Shown piece by piece: positions 30,347-41,156 of a DNA stretch of 64,000 nt. The notes beneath the pieces are model-generated. The model saw nothing but the letters and a program-made list of their open reading frames with translations, made no database searches and had not been told where the DNA came from. Origin of the DNA: Prorocentrum cordatum (taxonomy: Eukaryota; Sar; Dinophyceae; Prorocentrales; Prorocentraceae); the NCBI GenBank assembly GCA_963575745.1, contig CAUYUJ010017628.1:1-64000 (forward strand), written 5' to 3'. A program made the position numbers and the translations under genes. Numbering within the stretch: position 1 is the first letter of the stretch; each line of letters starts with the position of its first letter.

Positions 30347-31105
30347 AACACTATTTCTTCTTAAGAATAATTATTGTTGGGGCCCCTGGTGCATGCCCCC
30401 CCCGCCGCGCCTAGGCCGCAGCCACGTTTTCATCATTTTCGTGAGGAAGCCTCGGCAAAACGATGTGTACCAGATCCGGTTGTGTTGTTACGATCGGTTT
30501 TCCCTTGCAAGAAATAAGCTAAAGTGGACATTTCTTGTTCTAACATATCCAAACTTCAAGAATCCCTTGCAAAAAATAAGGTAAAGTGGACATTCGCGCG
30601 CGCAAGACGAAATCCTTCCAAAACCTTAGTTTTCGTAGCGATTTTAACATAAAAACATCAAAAAACCAATGGTTTTTCAAAAAAAAATGTCAAAATTTCA
30701 TCCCGCGCGCTCTTGCGGATTCGTAGGAAACCCAACACTTTTTAAACATTTCTGTCAAACGGGCTTTTGCTAGCAACTTTTTCGAACTTCTGCAACAACG
30801 GTTGCGCACCTGCCAGGGCCATCATCCCTGTCAAATAATACCATGCGGGACACATTCGTTTTTTCTTCGCGCGCGCACGCCGTCGTCGTCGGCCGCGGGG
30901 CCCTGAATAGTAGCCACGGTCGTCCGCATGCCACGAAGTGAAGTGTCCGAACGTCATAGGGCGGGAAGCTGGGTGTGGGTGGTGGCGAAGAGTCGTTTGG
31001 AAATTTGGTAGAGCTTGAACCGGCCCCCCCACAAAGTGGGGGTATTGCCCGCCTCCTATGAAAACCCTGGCACTGGTGAGAACGGAGTGTCCCCACGTGC
31101 TAGTA

Positions 31106-31150
<45 letters not shown>

Positions 31151-31180
31151 GGTGTTGTTGTTGTTGTTGTTGTTGTTGTT
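30347..31180 (+). repeat. Repeat A, copy 5
   Basis: Very similar to copies 1 and 2. It ends in a (GTT)n tract with one GGT interruption. Confidence 0.85.
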
Positions 31181-32476
31181 GAACTCTCATTCTCGAAGAA
31201 TGTTTATTTTTGATCCCCCCCCACCGGTGCACATTGATTTTTTCAATTGAAGAGCCCCCCCTGGGCTCGCACCTTGTTTTTTGTCAATGAAAGTCTTCCT
31301 GCTCAAACTGGCGTCCTGCCCCCCGGGGTTGCAACAACAACGGCTCCTGCCTGAAACGTCCTCACAGTTTAGCCAGGACCCCCGCTCCCGCCCGAGACTT
31401 CCTTTCATTTTATTCAAGAATCGCGCTCTCGCTTGGGACTTCCTTACGATTTATTCAGGAATCGCTCCTCCTGCGCTCTGGAGTCGCGCTCTCGCTGGAG
31501 ACTTGCATGCGATCTACTGAAGAATAGCGCCCTTGCGTTGGAATGTCTTGCAATTTACTTCAGCGCCGCGCTCCCGACACCCAGGCACCCAGGAGTCGCG
31601 CTCACGCTTGGGACTCCTTCGCAGATTACATAGGAATCGGGATCTCGCTGCCCTTCGTGGCCCCGTTGCAGCCCTTCGTGGCCTCCTCGTTTTGCTTCGT
31701 TGCTCCGTTGCAGCCCTTCGTGGCCCCCTTGCTTTGTTTCGTGGCCCCGTTGCAGCCCCTTGTGGCCTCCTCGTTGCCCTTCGTGGCCCCGTTGCAGCCC
31801 TTCGTGGCCCCCTCGCTTTGTTTCGTGGCCCCGTTGCAGCCCTTCGTGGCCCCCTCGCTGCCCTTCGTGGCCCCGTTGCAGCCCTTCGTGGCCCCGTTGC
31901 AGCCCTTCGTGGCACCCTCGCTGCCCTTCGTGGCCCTGTTGCAGCCCTTCGTGGCCCCCTCGCTTTGTTTCGTGGTCCCAAATGTGTATGCCCTTCGTGG
32001 CCCCCGCTCGCTCGCGCCCGTGAAGGCCCCATCTGCATGCCCTTCGTGGCCCCGCTGTCGCCCTTCGTGGCCCCCTCGCTGCCCTTCGTGGCCCCGTTGC
32101 TGCCCTCAGTGGCCCCGTCCGTACCCTCCGCGGCCCAACATACGTATGCCCTTCGTGGCCCCCGCTCGTTCGCGCCCGTTGTGGCCCCATGTGCATGCCC
32201 TTCGTGGCCCCGCTGTCGCCGTTTGTGGCCCCCTCATTGTCCTACGTGGCCCAGGTGCTACCCTCAGTGGCCCCATCGTTGCCTTCTGTGGCCCCGCATT
32301 ATCTGCCCTTCGTGGCCCACGCTCGTTCGCGCTCTTCGTGGCCCCATACGCATTCCCTTCGTGTCCCCGCTGTCGCCCTTCGTGGCCTACTTCGTGTCCT
32401 TCGTGGCTCTGCTGTCGTTCTCTCTCGCTCTCGCTTTCGCTCGTCGTCGTCGTCGTCGCGTCGCCGTCGTCGTCGA

Positions 32477-32515
<39 letters not shown>

Positions 32516-32780
32516 GGTCGGTCCCCTGTCCGTCCCTCTTGGGGTCGGGTCGACGGTCTGCGGCCGCCCCGCCGATCAGCGCTGCCGCTGGCCAGGCCGA
32601 CGGTCCGCGGCCGCCCCGCCGCTTGCCGGGGCCCGGCCTGCAGGGAAGAAAGGTATACCCCCCAGAAGGGGTTCGATCGAAGACGAAAAGGGCGGGTACC
32701 GAGGGTTTGGGAACTTCGCGTTATTCGACGCTCGAGAAGATAAGGGCGTACAGCCTTAAAATGATTGTTGTTGTTGTTGA
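31181..32780 (+). repeat. Repeat B, copy 9 (long form)
   Basis: A long B copy. The heptapeptide array is again expanded (about 31650-32340), so one plus frame stays open for hundreds of codons. Two GC-rich NotI-type blocks follow (the first has TGCGGCCGC), then the end block and a short GTT tract. Confidence 0.85.
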
Positions 32781-33776
32781 TGAGATTTCATTTCTGAAGA
32801 ATACTTACTGTTGGTCCCCCCACTGGTGCATACAGTTTTTTCTCAATCAAAGTGTGCCCCTCGACGCTCGCACCCTGTTTTTTGACAGGAAAAGTCTTCC
32901 TGGTCAAACTGGCCCCCTGGCCCCCGGGTTGCAACAACAACGGCTCCCGCCTGAGCCAGGACCCCCGCTCCCGCCCGAGACTTCCTCGCATTGTATTCAG
33001 GAGTCGCGCTCTCGCTTGGGACTCCCTTACAATTTATTCAGGGATCGTTCTCCCGGCGCTCTGGAGTCGCGCTCTCGCTGGAGACTTGCTTGCAACTTGC
33101 TGGAGAATGGCCTTGCGTTGGAATTTCCTGTAATTTGCCCAAGCGCCGCGCTCCCGACACCCAGGCACCCAGGAGTCGCGCCCATTGTGGCCCCATGTGC
33201 ATGCCCTTCGTGGCCCCGCTGTCGCCGTTTGTGTCCCCCTCATTGTCTTACGTGGCCCAGGTGCTACCCTCAGTGGCCCCATAGTTGCCTTCTGTGGCCC
33301 CTCATTATCTGCACTTCGTGGCCCACGCTCGTTCGCGCTCTTCGTGGCCCCATACGCATTCCCTTCGTGTCCCCGCTGTCGCCCTTCGTGGCCTACTTCG
33401 TGCCCTTCGTGGCCCTGCTGTCGTTCTCTCTCGCTCTCTCTTTCGCTCGTCGTCGTCGTCGTCGTCGTCGCTGTCGTCTTCGACGTCGTCGTCGCCGTCG
33501 TCGTCGTGGTCGGTCTCCTGTCCGTCCCTCTTCGGGTCGGGTCGACGGTCCGCGGCCACCCCGCCGATCAGCGCTGCCGCTGGCCAGGCCGACGGTCCGC
33601 GGCCGCCCCGCCGTTCGCAGGGGCCCAGCCAGCAGGGAAGAAAGGTATACCCCCCAAAAAGGATTCGAACGAAGACGAAGAGGGCGGGCATCGACGCGCT
33701 ATTGGACACTCGAGCATATAAGGGCGAACGGTCTTAAAATTATTGTTGTTGTTGTTCTTGTTGCTGTTGTTGTTGC

Positions 33777-33824
<48 letters not shown>
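32781..33824 (+). repeat. Repeat B, copy 10
   Basis: A medium B copy ending in a long (GTT)n tract. It is the last member of the A/B array. Confidence 0.85.
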
Positions 33825-33826
<2 letters not shown>

Positions 33827-33835
33827 TGTTGCCGT

Positions 33836-34060
33836 CGTCCCATCCGCGACCCACCCGCGACCCACCCATGACCCACACGCGACCCACGCCCACGACCCCC
33901 CCACGACCCCCCTGCGACCCACCCGCGATCCACCGGCGACCCACCCGCGACCCACCCGCGTCCCACTCCGCAACCCCGCCGCGGCCCATCCCGCGACACA
34001 TCCGCGACCCACCCGCGACCACCCCGCGACCAACCCCGAGACCCACCCCGCGACCCATTC
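33836..34060. repeat. CGCGACCCACC tandem array
   Basis: Imperfect 10-12 bp units of CGACCCACC. A short outlier block lies at 34214-34262, on the other side of repeat D. No gene. Confidence 0.85.
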
Positions 34061-34080
34061 TCAATGGAGGAAGAATCCAC

Positions 34081-34210
34081 CTGGACCCGACAATTGACGT
34101 CACTAAACGGCCCTGGGCGTTGACTAAACAGCCCTGTCTTGTCCTTGTGTGCGTTTACTGCACGCCTTCGCTTGTCTGGGTGACGCTAATATAGGGGTGG
34201 ATTTTCTGTC
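34081..34210 (+). repeat. Dispersed repeat D, copy 1
   Basis: Shares an ordered set of blocks with 39800-39938: CTAAACGGCC, ACTAAACAGCCCTG, TGCG..TAC, and a GGGGTGGA end block. Confidence 0.65.
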
Positions 34211-34262
34211 TTCTACACCCGCGACCCACCCGCGACCCATGTTCGACCCACCCGCGACCTAC

Positions 34263-35559
34263 CTACATTTATTATAACAAAAATCGGTTCCTGCGGCGGG
34301 CTCGTTGCACAATTTGTGAAACTTCGGCTCCTGCGGCGGGCTTCTCCAGAGTCTCGCAAACTGCCGACGCCCCCACCGCCCCCTCACTCTTAACCGCATC
34401 TGCGGGGTGCTGCGTACTTCTTCTGGTGCTTCTGGAGACTGTGCAGCTGGTGGCGCTCCACCCGCTGCTGCCGGACGGCCAGGTGACACAGTCACCGGAA
34501 CCGTCGGTGCTGCAGAAGCTTGCGCACGGCCCCTGCAGTCAGCCATCTCCTGTCGTAGTCGTGGTGGTTCGACTTCGCATGGTGAGGGCACCGAGGGCGA
34601 GGTCCTTACCCAAGCTGGCCAATGGTGTTGGCCATTTTGGGTTTCTACGAGCCCTCCGCCGAAGAACTCAAAGTAGCCGCTGGTGCTGATGGCCGTAGTG
34701 CGTGTGCTGCTGGATTGGGCCGTCGGCTGTCCCAAGGGCCAGCGCTCTGCAACGGATCACCGTCCCTGGTGTCCCCGGCCACAGGCCGAGGAGTCCCAGA
34801 GGTGCCCCTGGCCATCCAGGCAATGTCTGCTCTCGGCGTGGGTTGCTGCTTTGGTGTTTTGGCGTAGGCGTTGAGGAATAGAGTGCGCCGTTGTTGGCGG
34901 CGCCGGGGGGACTCGTGCACGAGGTGCGCTTTTGCGGCCCAGACGCATACCTGTGGTCCTGCCGGCCCCTTTGCTTTTAACTGTGCCATCACCGAGCTCG
35001 CGGAGATATCCTGGAGGTGGTTCTTGGACACGGTGACAAACAAAAACGCTGTCATTTTTCCCTTTGCCTTTTCTTTTCCTTTTGATGATCCTGCGGACGT
35101 GACGCGTAGGTCTGTGGTTGTTGACACTGCGCCAACGTGTTTTGGCGCGCGTGTGCAAGCCCCGGAGGTGCGCACCACGGTGTTCCACGGGAGTGTCGCG
35201 TAGCTCGGGGCCGTCGGCGGCTATCTCCTCGCCGTCTTTGCTGCTGGGAGTGCCCCCCTGCGCCGGTGTTGCCGTGCTGGGGGCACTGTCTCCAGACACG
35301 GCCTCGGTTGGTTCAGGAGGGCTCGGTGTCGACCCCAGTGCAGCGGGACCCATGCCGTCCCAGCTCTTCGCGTGGGCGTTCCCGTGAGGAGCGAATGCTC
35401 TCGGGCAGGCTGGACCGCCAAGGCGAGAGTGCCTGGCGACCCATCTAGCCTGTGGCCGAAGCGTCTGCGCAGGACCGTCCTGTCATGTGGGTGCCCTGCT
35501 GAGCGTTCGTGGGGTGGGCCACGTTGTGCTGCTGCAGCAGTATGGTGACTACATATGTC
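34263..35559 (-). other. Decayed sequence downstream of the minus-strand Gag remnant
   Basis: Minus-strand frames here are short and overlapping. One (about 35220-35030) carries a Lys/Gly-rich basic stretch, and a lone Cys/His group near 34935 recalls a broken zinc knuckle. I cannot assign a gene. It may be the remainder of the retroelement whose Gag lies at 35560-35985. Confidence 0.35.
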
Positions 35560-35985
35560 GACACGCCAAGGGCGCGCAGCAGTAGAAAGCTGAGTCTCCC
35601 GTCTCCAATCACCATTTTTCTGCGCTCGGTTGTGGCGGATGCCGAACCTCGACGGGAGGTTGTCGATGCACTCCTGCGGGAGTCGGTTGAAGGTCATCAA
35701 AGCTGATGCTGCCGCGGCGCGCTCCTCTTAGCCCAGCTGACGCCATCGTTCGGCCAACCTGTACTGAAGGAAGGTCATCAGGGGCACTGAGTTGCCGTTA
35801 CGGAGACCGCCCTGGATCAAGACAGCCGACAGCCATTCGTCCACGCACTCGCGTGCCTTGCCGACAAGGCGCGACGAGACGTAGGCCGCAGGCCAAAACT
35901 CGTTCAGGACCTGAGTACGCCACTGGCCACAGCAGCACCACGCAAACTTCTTCCGAAGTCGAGGGCGGCGGAGAGTGGAAGCCAT
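35560..35985 (-). pseudogene. Retroelement Gag remnant
   Basis: On the minus strand, 35985 to 35728 encodes a Gag-type helix pair containing GKARECVDEW and a following LIQGGLRNGN segment. After a stop and a frame change, 35700-35560 continues with a motif of the type found in retrotransposon Gag proteins (FNRLPQECIDNLPSRF, then a short basic helix). The plus strand at 63840-64000 encodes a clear relative (GMARECVDEW, LIQ, GLINGN). The copy is disrupted by a stop and at least one frameshift. The family is Gag of an LTR element unlike the one at 1768-8909. Confidence 0.6.
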
Positions 35986-36330
35986 TGCGTTTGGCGCGAG
36001 TCGGGACAGGGCGGCCCTTGTGGGAGCAGGCGCAGGCCTGTTCTTCTGCTAGCAAACTGCGGGGTCCACTACCCCATCGCACTAGGCGGCTGCGAGACCA
36101 CATCGGGCCCCGGTACATTCACTTCGACCTCGTGTTCGGCGGCGAGCCGCCACTTGTTCCTCGCGGCCGGCGACAACGACATGCTTTCCAGGAGCTGGCG
36201 GCCCCTAGTAGCTCGCGTTGCTCGCGGTGGGCTGCGACGACTAGGATTTGGACGCCATCGACGCCCGCGAGCTACAGAGGCTGAGGATCCAGCGCCTCAG
36301 CCCCCACGCGCGGAACCCTCGCCGGGCGCG

Positions 36331-36648
36331 CCAGGGGCCGCCGGCGACGACCTTCACGCATGCGCGGGCGTCGGGACCGCGACTTCTGGTCGTGAACAGG
36401 TGTTGGCGGGCGTGGCGGCCCGAGCACCACTGGGCATCTACCTACGCCTTGCCTCCCGCTCAGGACTCGGATCGACGTCAAGGGCAGCGAGGTGGACCCC
36501 GACTTCCGCGGCGAGGCCAGGGTGATCATGTCCAGCGCTGGCCCGCGGACGTACGTGCTCCGTCGAGCAGGGCCTTCGCGTCGCCCGGCTCAGCCTGGAG
36601 CGCATCTTCAGCGATGCTGAGACCGTGGTCGTCGTCAACCTCCCCTAG
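36331..36648 (+). pseudogene. dUTPase-like domain, frameshifted
   Basis: Motifs of the trimeric dUTPase family occur in the right order in shifting frames. AAGDDLHA (motif 1) lies near 36337-36360. A GIYLRLASRSGLG segment (motif 2) follows at about 36433-36471 in the same frame. DVKGSEVDPDFRGEARVIM (motif 3 region) is at 36474-36530 in another frame. VEQGLRVARLSLERIF (motif 4 region) is at 36562-36609 back in the first frame. The stop is at 36646-36648, without the C-terminal glycine-rich motif 5. dUTPases remove dUTP, and some retroelements carry one in pol. Two frameshifts make this copy inactive as read. It could be a retroelement relic or a host-gene relic. Confidence 0.65.
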
Positions 36649-36649
36649 A

Positions 36650-36960
36650 CCTCTCGCAGACCTGAAGGCTTCGGACATGCTGGCAGGACGTTCCGCCGCC
36701 ATAAGAATTTTCCCGCGATATAGCTAGGCAGCCTATCCGCAGAGTGCCTGGGCGACTGCGGTGCCGAGGCTTCCAGGAGCTGCCTCGCGAGGGTGCGGCT
36801 GCGGTGGTCCGCCGGGCCGGCCCCGCCGACCTGCCCTGGAAGATGGGCCGGGCGCCCAGCCCAGGTCGCGCCAGGAGGTCGCCGAGGGCGCCGCCAAGAG
36901 AATATGGTACCCACCTGCGCGGATATGGAAGTTTGAATCGGGAATGTGCATCCGAGACCA
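36650..36960 (+). other. No recognisable gene
   Basis: GC-rich sequence between the dUTPase remnant and a trinucleotide repeat. Frames are short and I see no motif. Confidence 0.4.
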
Positions 36961-36963
36961 CTC

Positions 36964-37245
36964 CCCCCCGCCGTTGCCGTAGCCGTTGTCGTCGTCGTCG
37001 TCGTCGGTCGGCGGTCGTCGTCGTCGCAGTCCGTCGTCGTCGCCGTCGCCGTCGCCGTCGTCGTCGTCGTTGCCGTCGCCGTCGCCGTCGTTGTCGCCGT
37101 CGCTGTCGCTGTCGCCGTCGCCGCCGCCGTCGCCGTGGCCGTCGTCGCCGTCGTCGTCGCCGTGGTCGTTGTCGCCGTCGCTGTTGTCGTCGCCGCCGTC
37201 GTCGTCGTTGTCGTTGTCGTCGTCGTGGTCGTCGTCGTCGCCGTA

Positions 37246-37304
<59 letters not shown>

Positions 37305-37362
37305 TGTTGTCGTAATTGCCGTCGTCGTCGCTGTCGGCGTCGATGTCGTTGTCGTCGTAGGG
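36964..37362. repeat. (GTC/GCC)n trinucleotide array
   Basis: About 400 bp of GTC with GCC, GTT and GTG variants. Val/Ser/Arg and Thr-rich frames here are repeat artefacts. Confidence 0.92.
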
Positions 37363-37690
37363 CGCACCGTAGTGATGTTATAGCGGAGGTGCGGAGAAGG
37401 AAGGGATGGATAAGGAGACGGAGGCGCCGTTTCGGTCCAACTGCCCGCTCTAGCGGAGGCGCCAGCGCCCCCCCCCGCTGAAGCGGCGCCGCTTGCGTCG
37501 CGCCTGTCGCCCTCCAGCTGGCGCCTGGGCGTCGGCGCTGATCGCTGGCGCCGCCGCGGCGCGTTTCCATGTGGAGGGCGCCTCCACGCGATTCGCCCAT
37601 TTTCTAGCGCTGTCAGAGATCGGGCGAAGCAGAACTTACAGTTTGAAGTGGCTGGGGCGGGCTAGGGGTGCCCATGCTCTCTCCTTTCTG
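37363..37690. other. No recognisable gene
   Basis: GC-rich sequence containing several GGCGCC-type short palindromic words and no supportable ORF. Confidence 0.4.
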
Positions 37691-37799
37691 CCTCTCTTTC
37701 TCTCTCTATTTGTTGTTCTCTCTCTCTCTCTCTTTTTTGTTTTCTCTCTCTCTCTCTCTCTCTTTCAATATATATATATATATATATACATATTATGTT

Positions 37800-37843
<44 letters not shown>

Positions 37844-37850
37844 TCTCCGC
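37690..37850. repeat. (CT)n with an embedded (TA)n
   Basis: Imperfect CT dinucleotide repeats surround a TATATA block (37768-37790). Confidence 0.92.
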
Positions 37851-37857
37851 GGAAATT

Positions 37858-37888
37858 CCGGGGCTCGCATTTATGTTGCGAGCCCCGG
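37858..37888. other. Perfect 12-bp hairpin
   Basis: CCGGGGCTCGCA, a 7-nt loop (37870-37876) and TGCGAGCCCCGG. It borders the CT microsatellite. Confidence 0.75.
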
Positions 37889-38053
37889 GCGGCTGTTCAT
37901 TGGTGGCCGCGCAGCCCGGCGCCGCGATAGCGTCTGCTCCCAGGCGTCAGCGGCGAGCAGCGCAGGATTGCTTCGCGGCAGCGAGGAGGCACGGCGGCCA
38001 CGAGGAGGCCGTGCCCACTGCGGCGTGGGCTTAGAGAGCTGGCGAGCTACGGC

Positions 38054-38773
38054 ATGGCCGCGATCGTGCCCTTGATCTTGCGTCTAGTGGCGGCTACTAC
38101 CATTCGCCTACGGGTCAGAGGTGCCGCGCCGGCGCTTCCGTTGGCCGCCGACGCTGAGGAGGGCGGCGGGTTTCTGATCCACGACGTGGTCCAGGGCCTG
38201 GCGCCGGCAGCTGAGGACACCGGCGAGAAGGATGAGCTGCTGTCCCTCGCCAAGCGCCAAGGACGAGGTAGCCGAGCCCCCCAAGAGAGCCAAAACTTCT
38301 CGACGCTGGTGCCGCTAAGGTCGGGCCGTTTAGCAGGTGTCAAGGGGCGCCTGTCTTCTTCGAAGGCGAGCGGGCCCCCCCCGGCCGTCGGCAAGGGGCG
38401 AGGTGTGCCGCCACCGCCTCGGGAGGGAGTCCTGAGTTGTAGGGCTGCGGCCGCGCGCGCGGAGGTAGTTAGGAGTTGCTGGCGGTCGAAGACGATGAGG
38501 CACTCGGAGGAGGTAGGTTTGCCAGGCGCCACGAGGGGGCCAGGAGCTACGACCCACGCCGTCTTCCACCGCCAGCCCACCTCAGCCCGGCGGCGCCGAC
38601 GACGACGACGATGCACAAGAGGAGCACGCGCGCCTCGCGCGCATCGTCATGTGGATCGGCGGCATCTCCAAGGAGATTTGAACGCCCTCGGCTGGCAACG
38701 CCTGTGGGCAGGAGGCGGCGGATTGATCGTAGGAGCGGCGACCGCCGTGGGGCGGGTCACATTCAGAGACTAG
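38054..38773 (+). CDS. Hypothetical ORF, weak
   Basis: A 239-codon ATG frame. The first about 80 residues have a balanced composition with possible helices (LIHDVVQGL and DELLSLAKRQ). The rest is Arg/Gly/Pro-rich and looks like out-of-frame GC-rich sequence. No family is recognised. It may be the first part of a decayed mobile-element gene in this region. Confidence 0.25.
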   Translation: MAAIVPLILRLVAATTIRLRVRGAAPALPLAADAEEGGGFLIHDVVQGLAPAAEDTGEKDELLSLAKRQGRGSRAPQESQNFSTLVPLRSGRLAGVKGRLSSSKASGPPPAVGKGRGVPPPPREGVLSCRAAAARAEVVRSCWRSKTMRHSEEVGLPGATRGPGATTHAVFHRQPTSARRRRRRRRCTRGARAPRAHRHVDRRHLQGDLNALGWQRLWAGGGGLIVGAATAVGRVTFRD

Positions 38774-39479
38774 TGGCCCATCGTGACGTGTCAAGCACCC
38801 TCCTCGCCTTCCTGGGCGCCGGGGTGGTCGCGGGCGTGGGCTGCAGGCTGCGTTCCATCATCGTCGCGCTGGGCTACCTGGTCGTTGCGCCGCTGGAGTT
38901 GCCGTTGGCACCGCTGTTGCGGCTCTTGGGGGGTTGTCCGGTGCTTCAGCCACTCTTTCCAGGTTGAAAGGGTGGAGGAGGTGGTATCGTTCCCGCGAGG
39001 CGCTGCTGCCTAGGCACGGCCACGCCCGTCAAGAACGCCTCACTCGCCCTGGCCCGCGCTCGGGGCGATCGTGGGAGGGCGCGCCACCTGGTCGCCGTGC
39101 TTGGCGACAATGGAGCACGGCTGGAGCGACTAGCCCTCGACTCTGGGATGAAGCCTTCGCGGTCAGGTTGACCTGATAGCGCGCCGCTGTCCTCGGAGTC
39201 GACTTCCGGGAGGCTTCGGGCTCAGCCGGGGGAGGCCCAGGACAAGACAATCCACTTGTGGCGGGGGCCCCCCTGCGCAGGCGGAGGGAACTAGGCGATG
39301 CGAATCCCGCCCTGCAGTTGCGCGACGGTGGAGACGGGCGTCAACTTGGAGGCTTTGGTGGCAGCCCCGCCTCGCCCACTCTGGGCAGCGCGAGCTGTGG
39401 GGGCCGGGGCGTGGGCTTGCAGTCGCGGGCGCGGGGCGCTTGGTTTGATGGTTTGTGTCGAGCTCCGAGGAGCGCCTGG

Positions 39480-39782
39480 TCATGGCGGTCGGTCAGGCTG
39501 TCGGGCGCGGTGCCCGCCTTCGACCAAACGGCAGGTTCGCTCCCCGATCCAAGTTCGGAGTCGGAGCTGGAGGTCGCCGATCGCACGGCCGCCGCGGCGC
39601 CGTGACATGACATAATCCCCCAGCTGAGCAATGCGATTTGTCGGGGTTGGGCCCGAGGCGACGCGGCGCAACTCTCGCTTGGCGATGGCGAGAAGTCGAA
39701 CATCCGAGGAGGCGCGCGCATGGTTAACTTGCTCTAGCACCGCAGCAGCATGTGCCTGACGAAGCGCGGCGTCAATAACCAA
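39480..39782 (-). CDS. Hypothetical ORF, weak (minus strand)
   Basis: A 100-codon frame whose start abuts repeat D copy 2. The N-terminal half is Ala-rich and helical (LRQAHAAAVLEQVNHA), followed by a basic part. No known motif. The position next to D suggests that D might carry a promoter for it, which is speculation. Confidence 0.25.
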   Translation of the reverse strand: MVIDAALRQAHAAAVLEQVNHARASSDVRLLAIAKRELRRVASGPTPTNRIAQLGDYVMSRRRGGRAIGDLQLRLRTWIGERTCRLVEGGHRARQPDRPP

Positions 39783-39799
39783 GGGGGGAACATCAAACC

Positions 39800-39938
39800 G
39801 GACCAGACACTTGGCGTTTGCTAAACGGCCGTGGGCTGTTTACTAAACAGCCCTGCCCTGTTCAGTTTCTTCTGCGGGTGCGTCTACTAAGCGGCTTCCC
39901 GTGTCGGGGTGATTACTGTGGGGGTGGAAATTCTGCCC
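39800..39938 (+). repeat. Dispersed repeat D, copy 2
   Basis: Matches 34081-34210 in block order and sequence, at moderate identity. It lies between the minus-strand ORF ending upstream and plus-strand frames beginning at 39909. Confidence 0.65.
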
Positions 39939-40843
39939 TCTAAAGAAGTGCGCTCGCGTGGGTTGCGTCCACCTCGGACGAGTCCTTCGCGACGGCGTTC
40001 TGCTTCGCCCGCGTCGCGACGACGGCGGGCTTCTCCCCCGCCTGATGCGCCGCGCGCGGTCGCTCAAGGAGTTCTCGAGGCGCGCCGGGGGGTGGCGAGG
40101 GGGGGCAAGGGGGCGCCCGCAACGGGGCCACGCGGATCGAGTCGGAGCCCTACTCGGACGGAGGATGAGGGGGGCCGCCCGCGACGAAGGCGTTCCCCAG
40201 TAGTGAGGTTTCAGGGCGAGGCATCAGCGGTGCACCGAAAGGTGCCCACGCGGAGCCCTCGGGCCAACGTTTCCAGGGCGGAGCTGGGTCTCCTGGCTGG
40301 CGGCGCGGCGGCCGAGGCACGGGGGCGGCGATGCCACCGCGATCGGCATCGAGCGCCGGAAGAGCTGCCCAGGGGCCGCCCACCCGACGTCGCTGAGCGG
40401 CTTCAGCTCCCCGGGGGCTTCGACGCGACGCACGTGAAGCCGTCGGGGGGTCTTTTATAGCCGTGCTAGCGGAGCGCTGTAGCTGCGTGGAGATCGAGGA
40501 GCTGAGGAACCTCAGAAGGTTGGAGCCCATGGCGAACGAGCGCCGTGAAGCGAGCGGTGCGCGAGGAGAGGTGGATGGCGGCCTTGAGGCAGCCCATCGG
40601 GAAGCAGCTGCCGCCGCTGCCCCACCTGGCCGAGCCCTCATGAGGGTCGCCCAGCCGCTGGCCCAGCAGTGGAGGCGGCTGCCAGGCGCTGCGGTGGGGG
40701 CCGCCGGAGCGCGGACGCAGCCGCGCGGCGCCAGTTGCGGGCGCGGCGGGCCTTGGGCACCCCGCGCCGACTCCGCCTCCGACCCGAGGCCCCGCCCAGG
40801 CAATGAAGGCTACTGCGGCGAGGGATCGGCTGCCGAGATGCAA

Positions 40844-40879
40844 AGGAGATCGGGCGCCCTCGAGGGCGCCCGATCTCCT
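40844..40879. other. Perfect 36-bp palindrome
   Basis: The sequence reads the same on both strands around a central CTCGAG, with arms AGGAGATCGGGCGCCCTC and its complement and no loop. Confidence 0.9.
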
Positions 40880-40890
40880 CTCCATCTTAT

Positions 40891-40926
40891 CAACAATTGG
40901 AGGGGCACTCGCCCCTCCAATTGTTG
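40891..40926. other. Perfect 16-bp hairpin
   Basis: CAACAATTGGAGGGGC, loop ACTC (40907-40910), and the exact complementary arm at 40911-40926. Confidence 0.9.
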
Positions 40927-40939
40927 GCCCCTTGGGGCC
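40926..40939. other. 6-bp hairpin, third palindrome of the cluster
   Basis: GGCCCC, loop TT, GGGGCC. It shares its first base with the preceding hairpin arm. Confidence 0.7.
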
Positions 40940-41156
40940 GCGGAATTGGGCACCTGCCTGGAGGGGCATTCGACGACGAGGCCCCGCTGGTGGGGCGCCC
41001 GAAGCGGCTGGCGGACATGCTCAGGCGGGCCAAGCAGGGTCGGATTGGCACATGAGTGGCTTGCTTGGCGCACGGCGAGATCAAGTGGGAGTGGCCAGAG
41101 GCACTGGGCGCCCTCATCAGGCAGCATGAGGGGGGGCCGCGGAAGGACGCGAGCAT

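Noticed and set aside
17411-33824. SINEs with a pol III promoter in repeat B (GGTTCGATC near the end block)
   Set aside because: A box-B-like word is present in most B copies, but I find no box A at a proper distance, and the word lies near the 3' end of the unit, not the 5' end.
36964-37362. Long Val/Thr-rich ORFs
   Set aside because: Translations of the GTC/GCC microsatellite.
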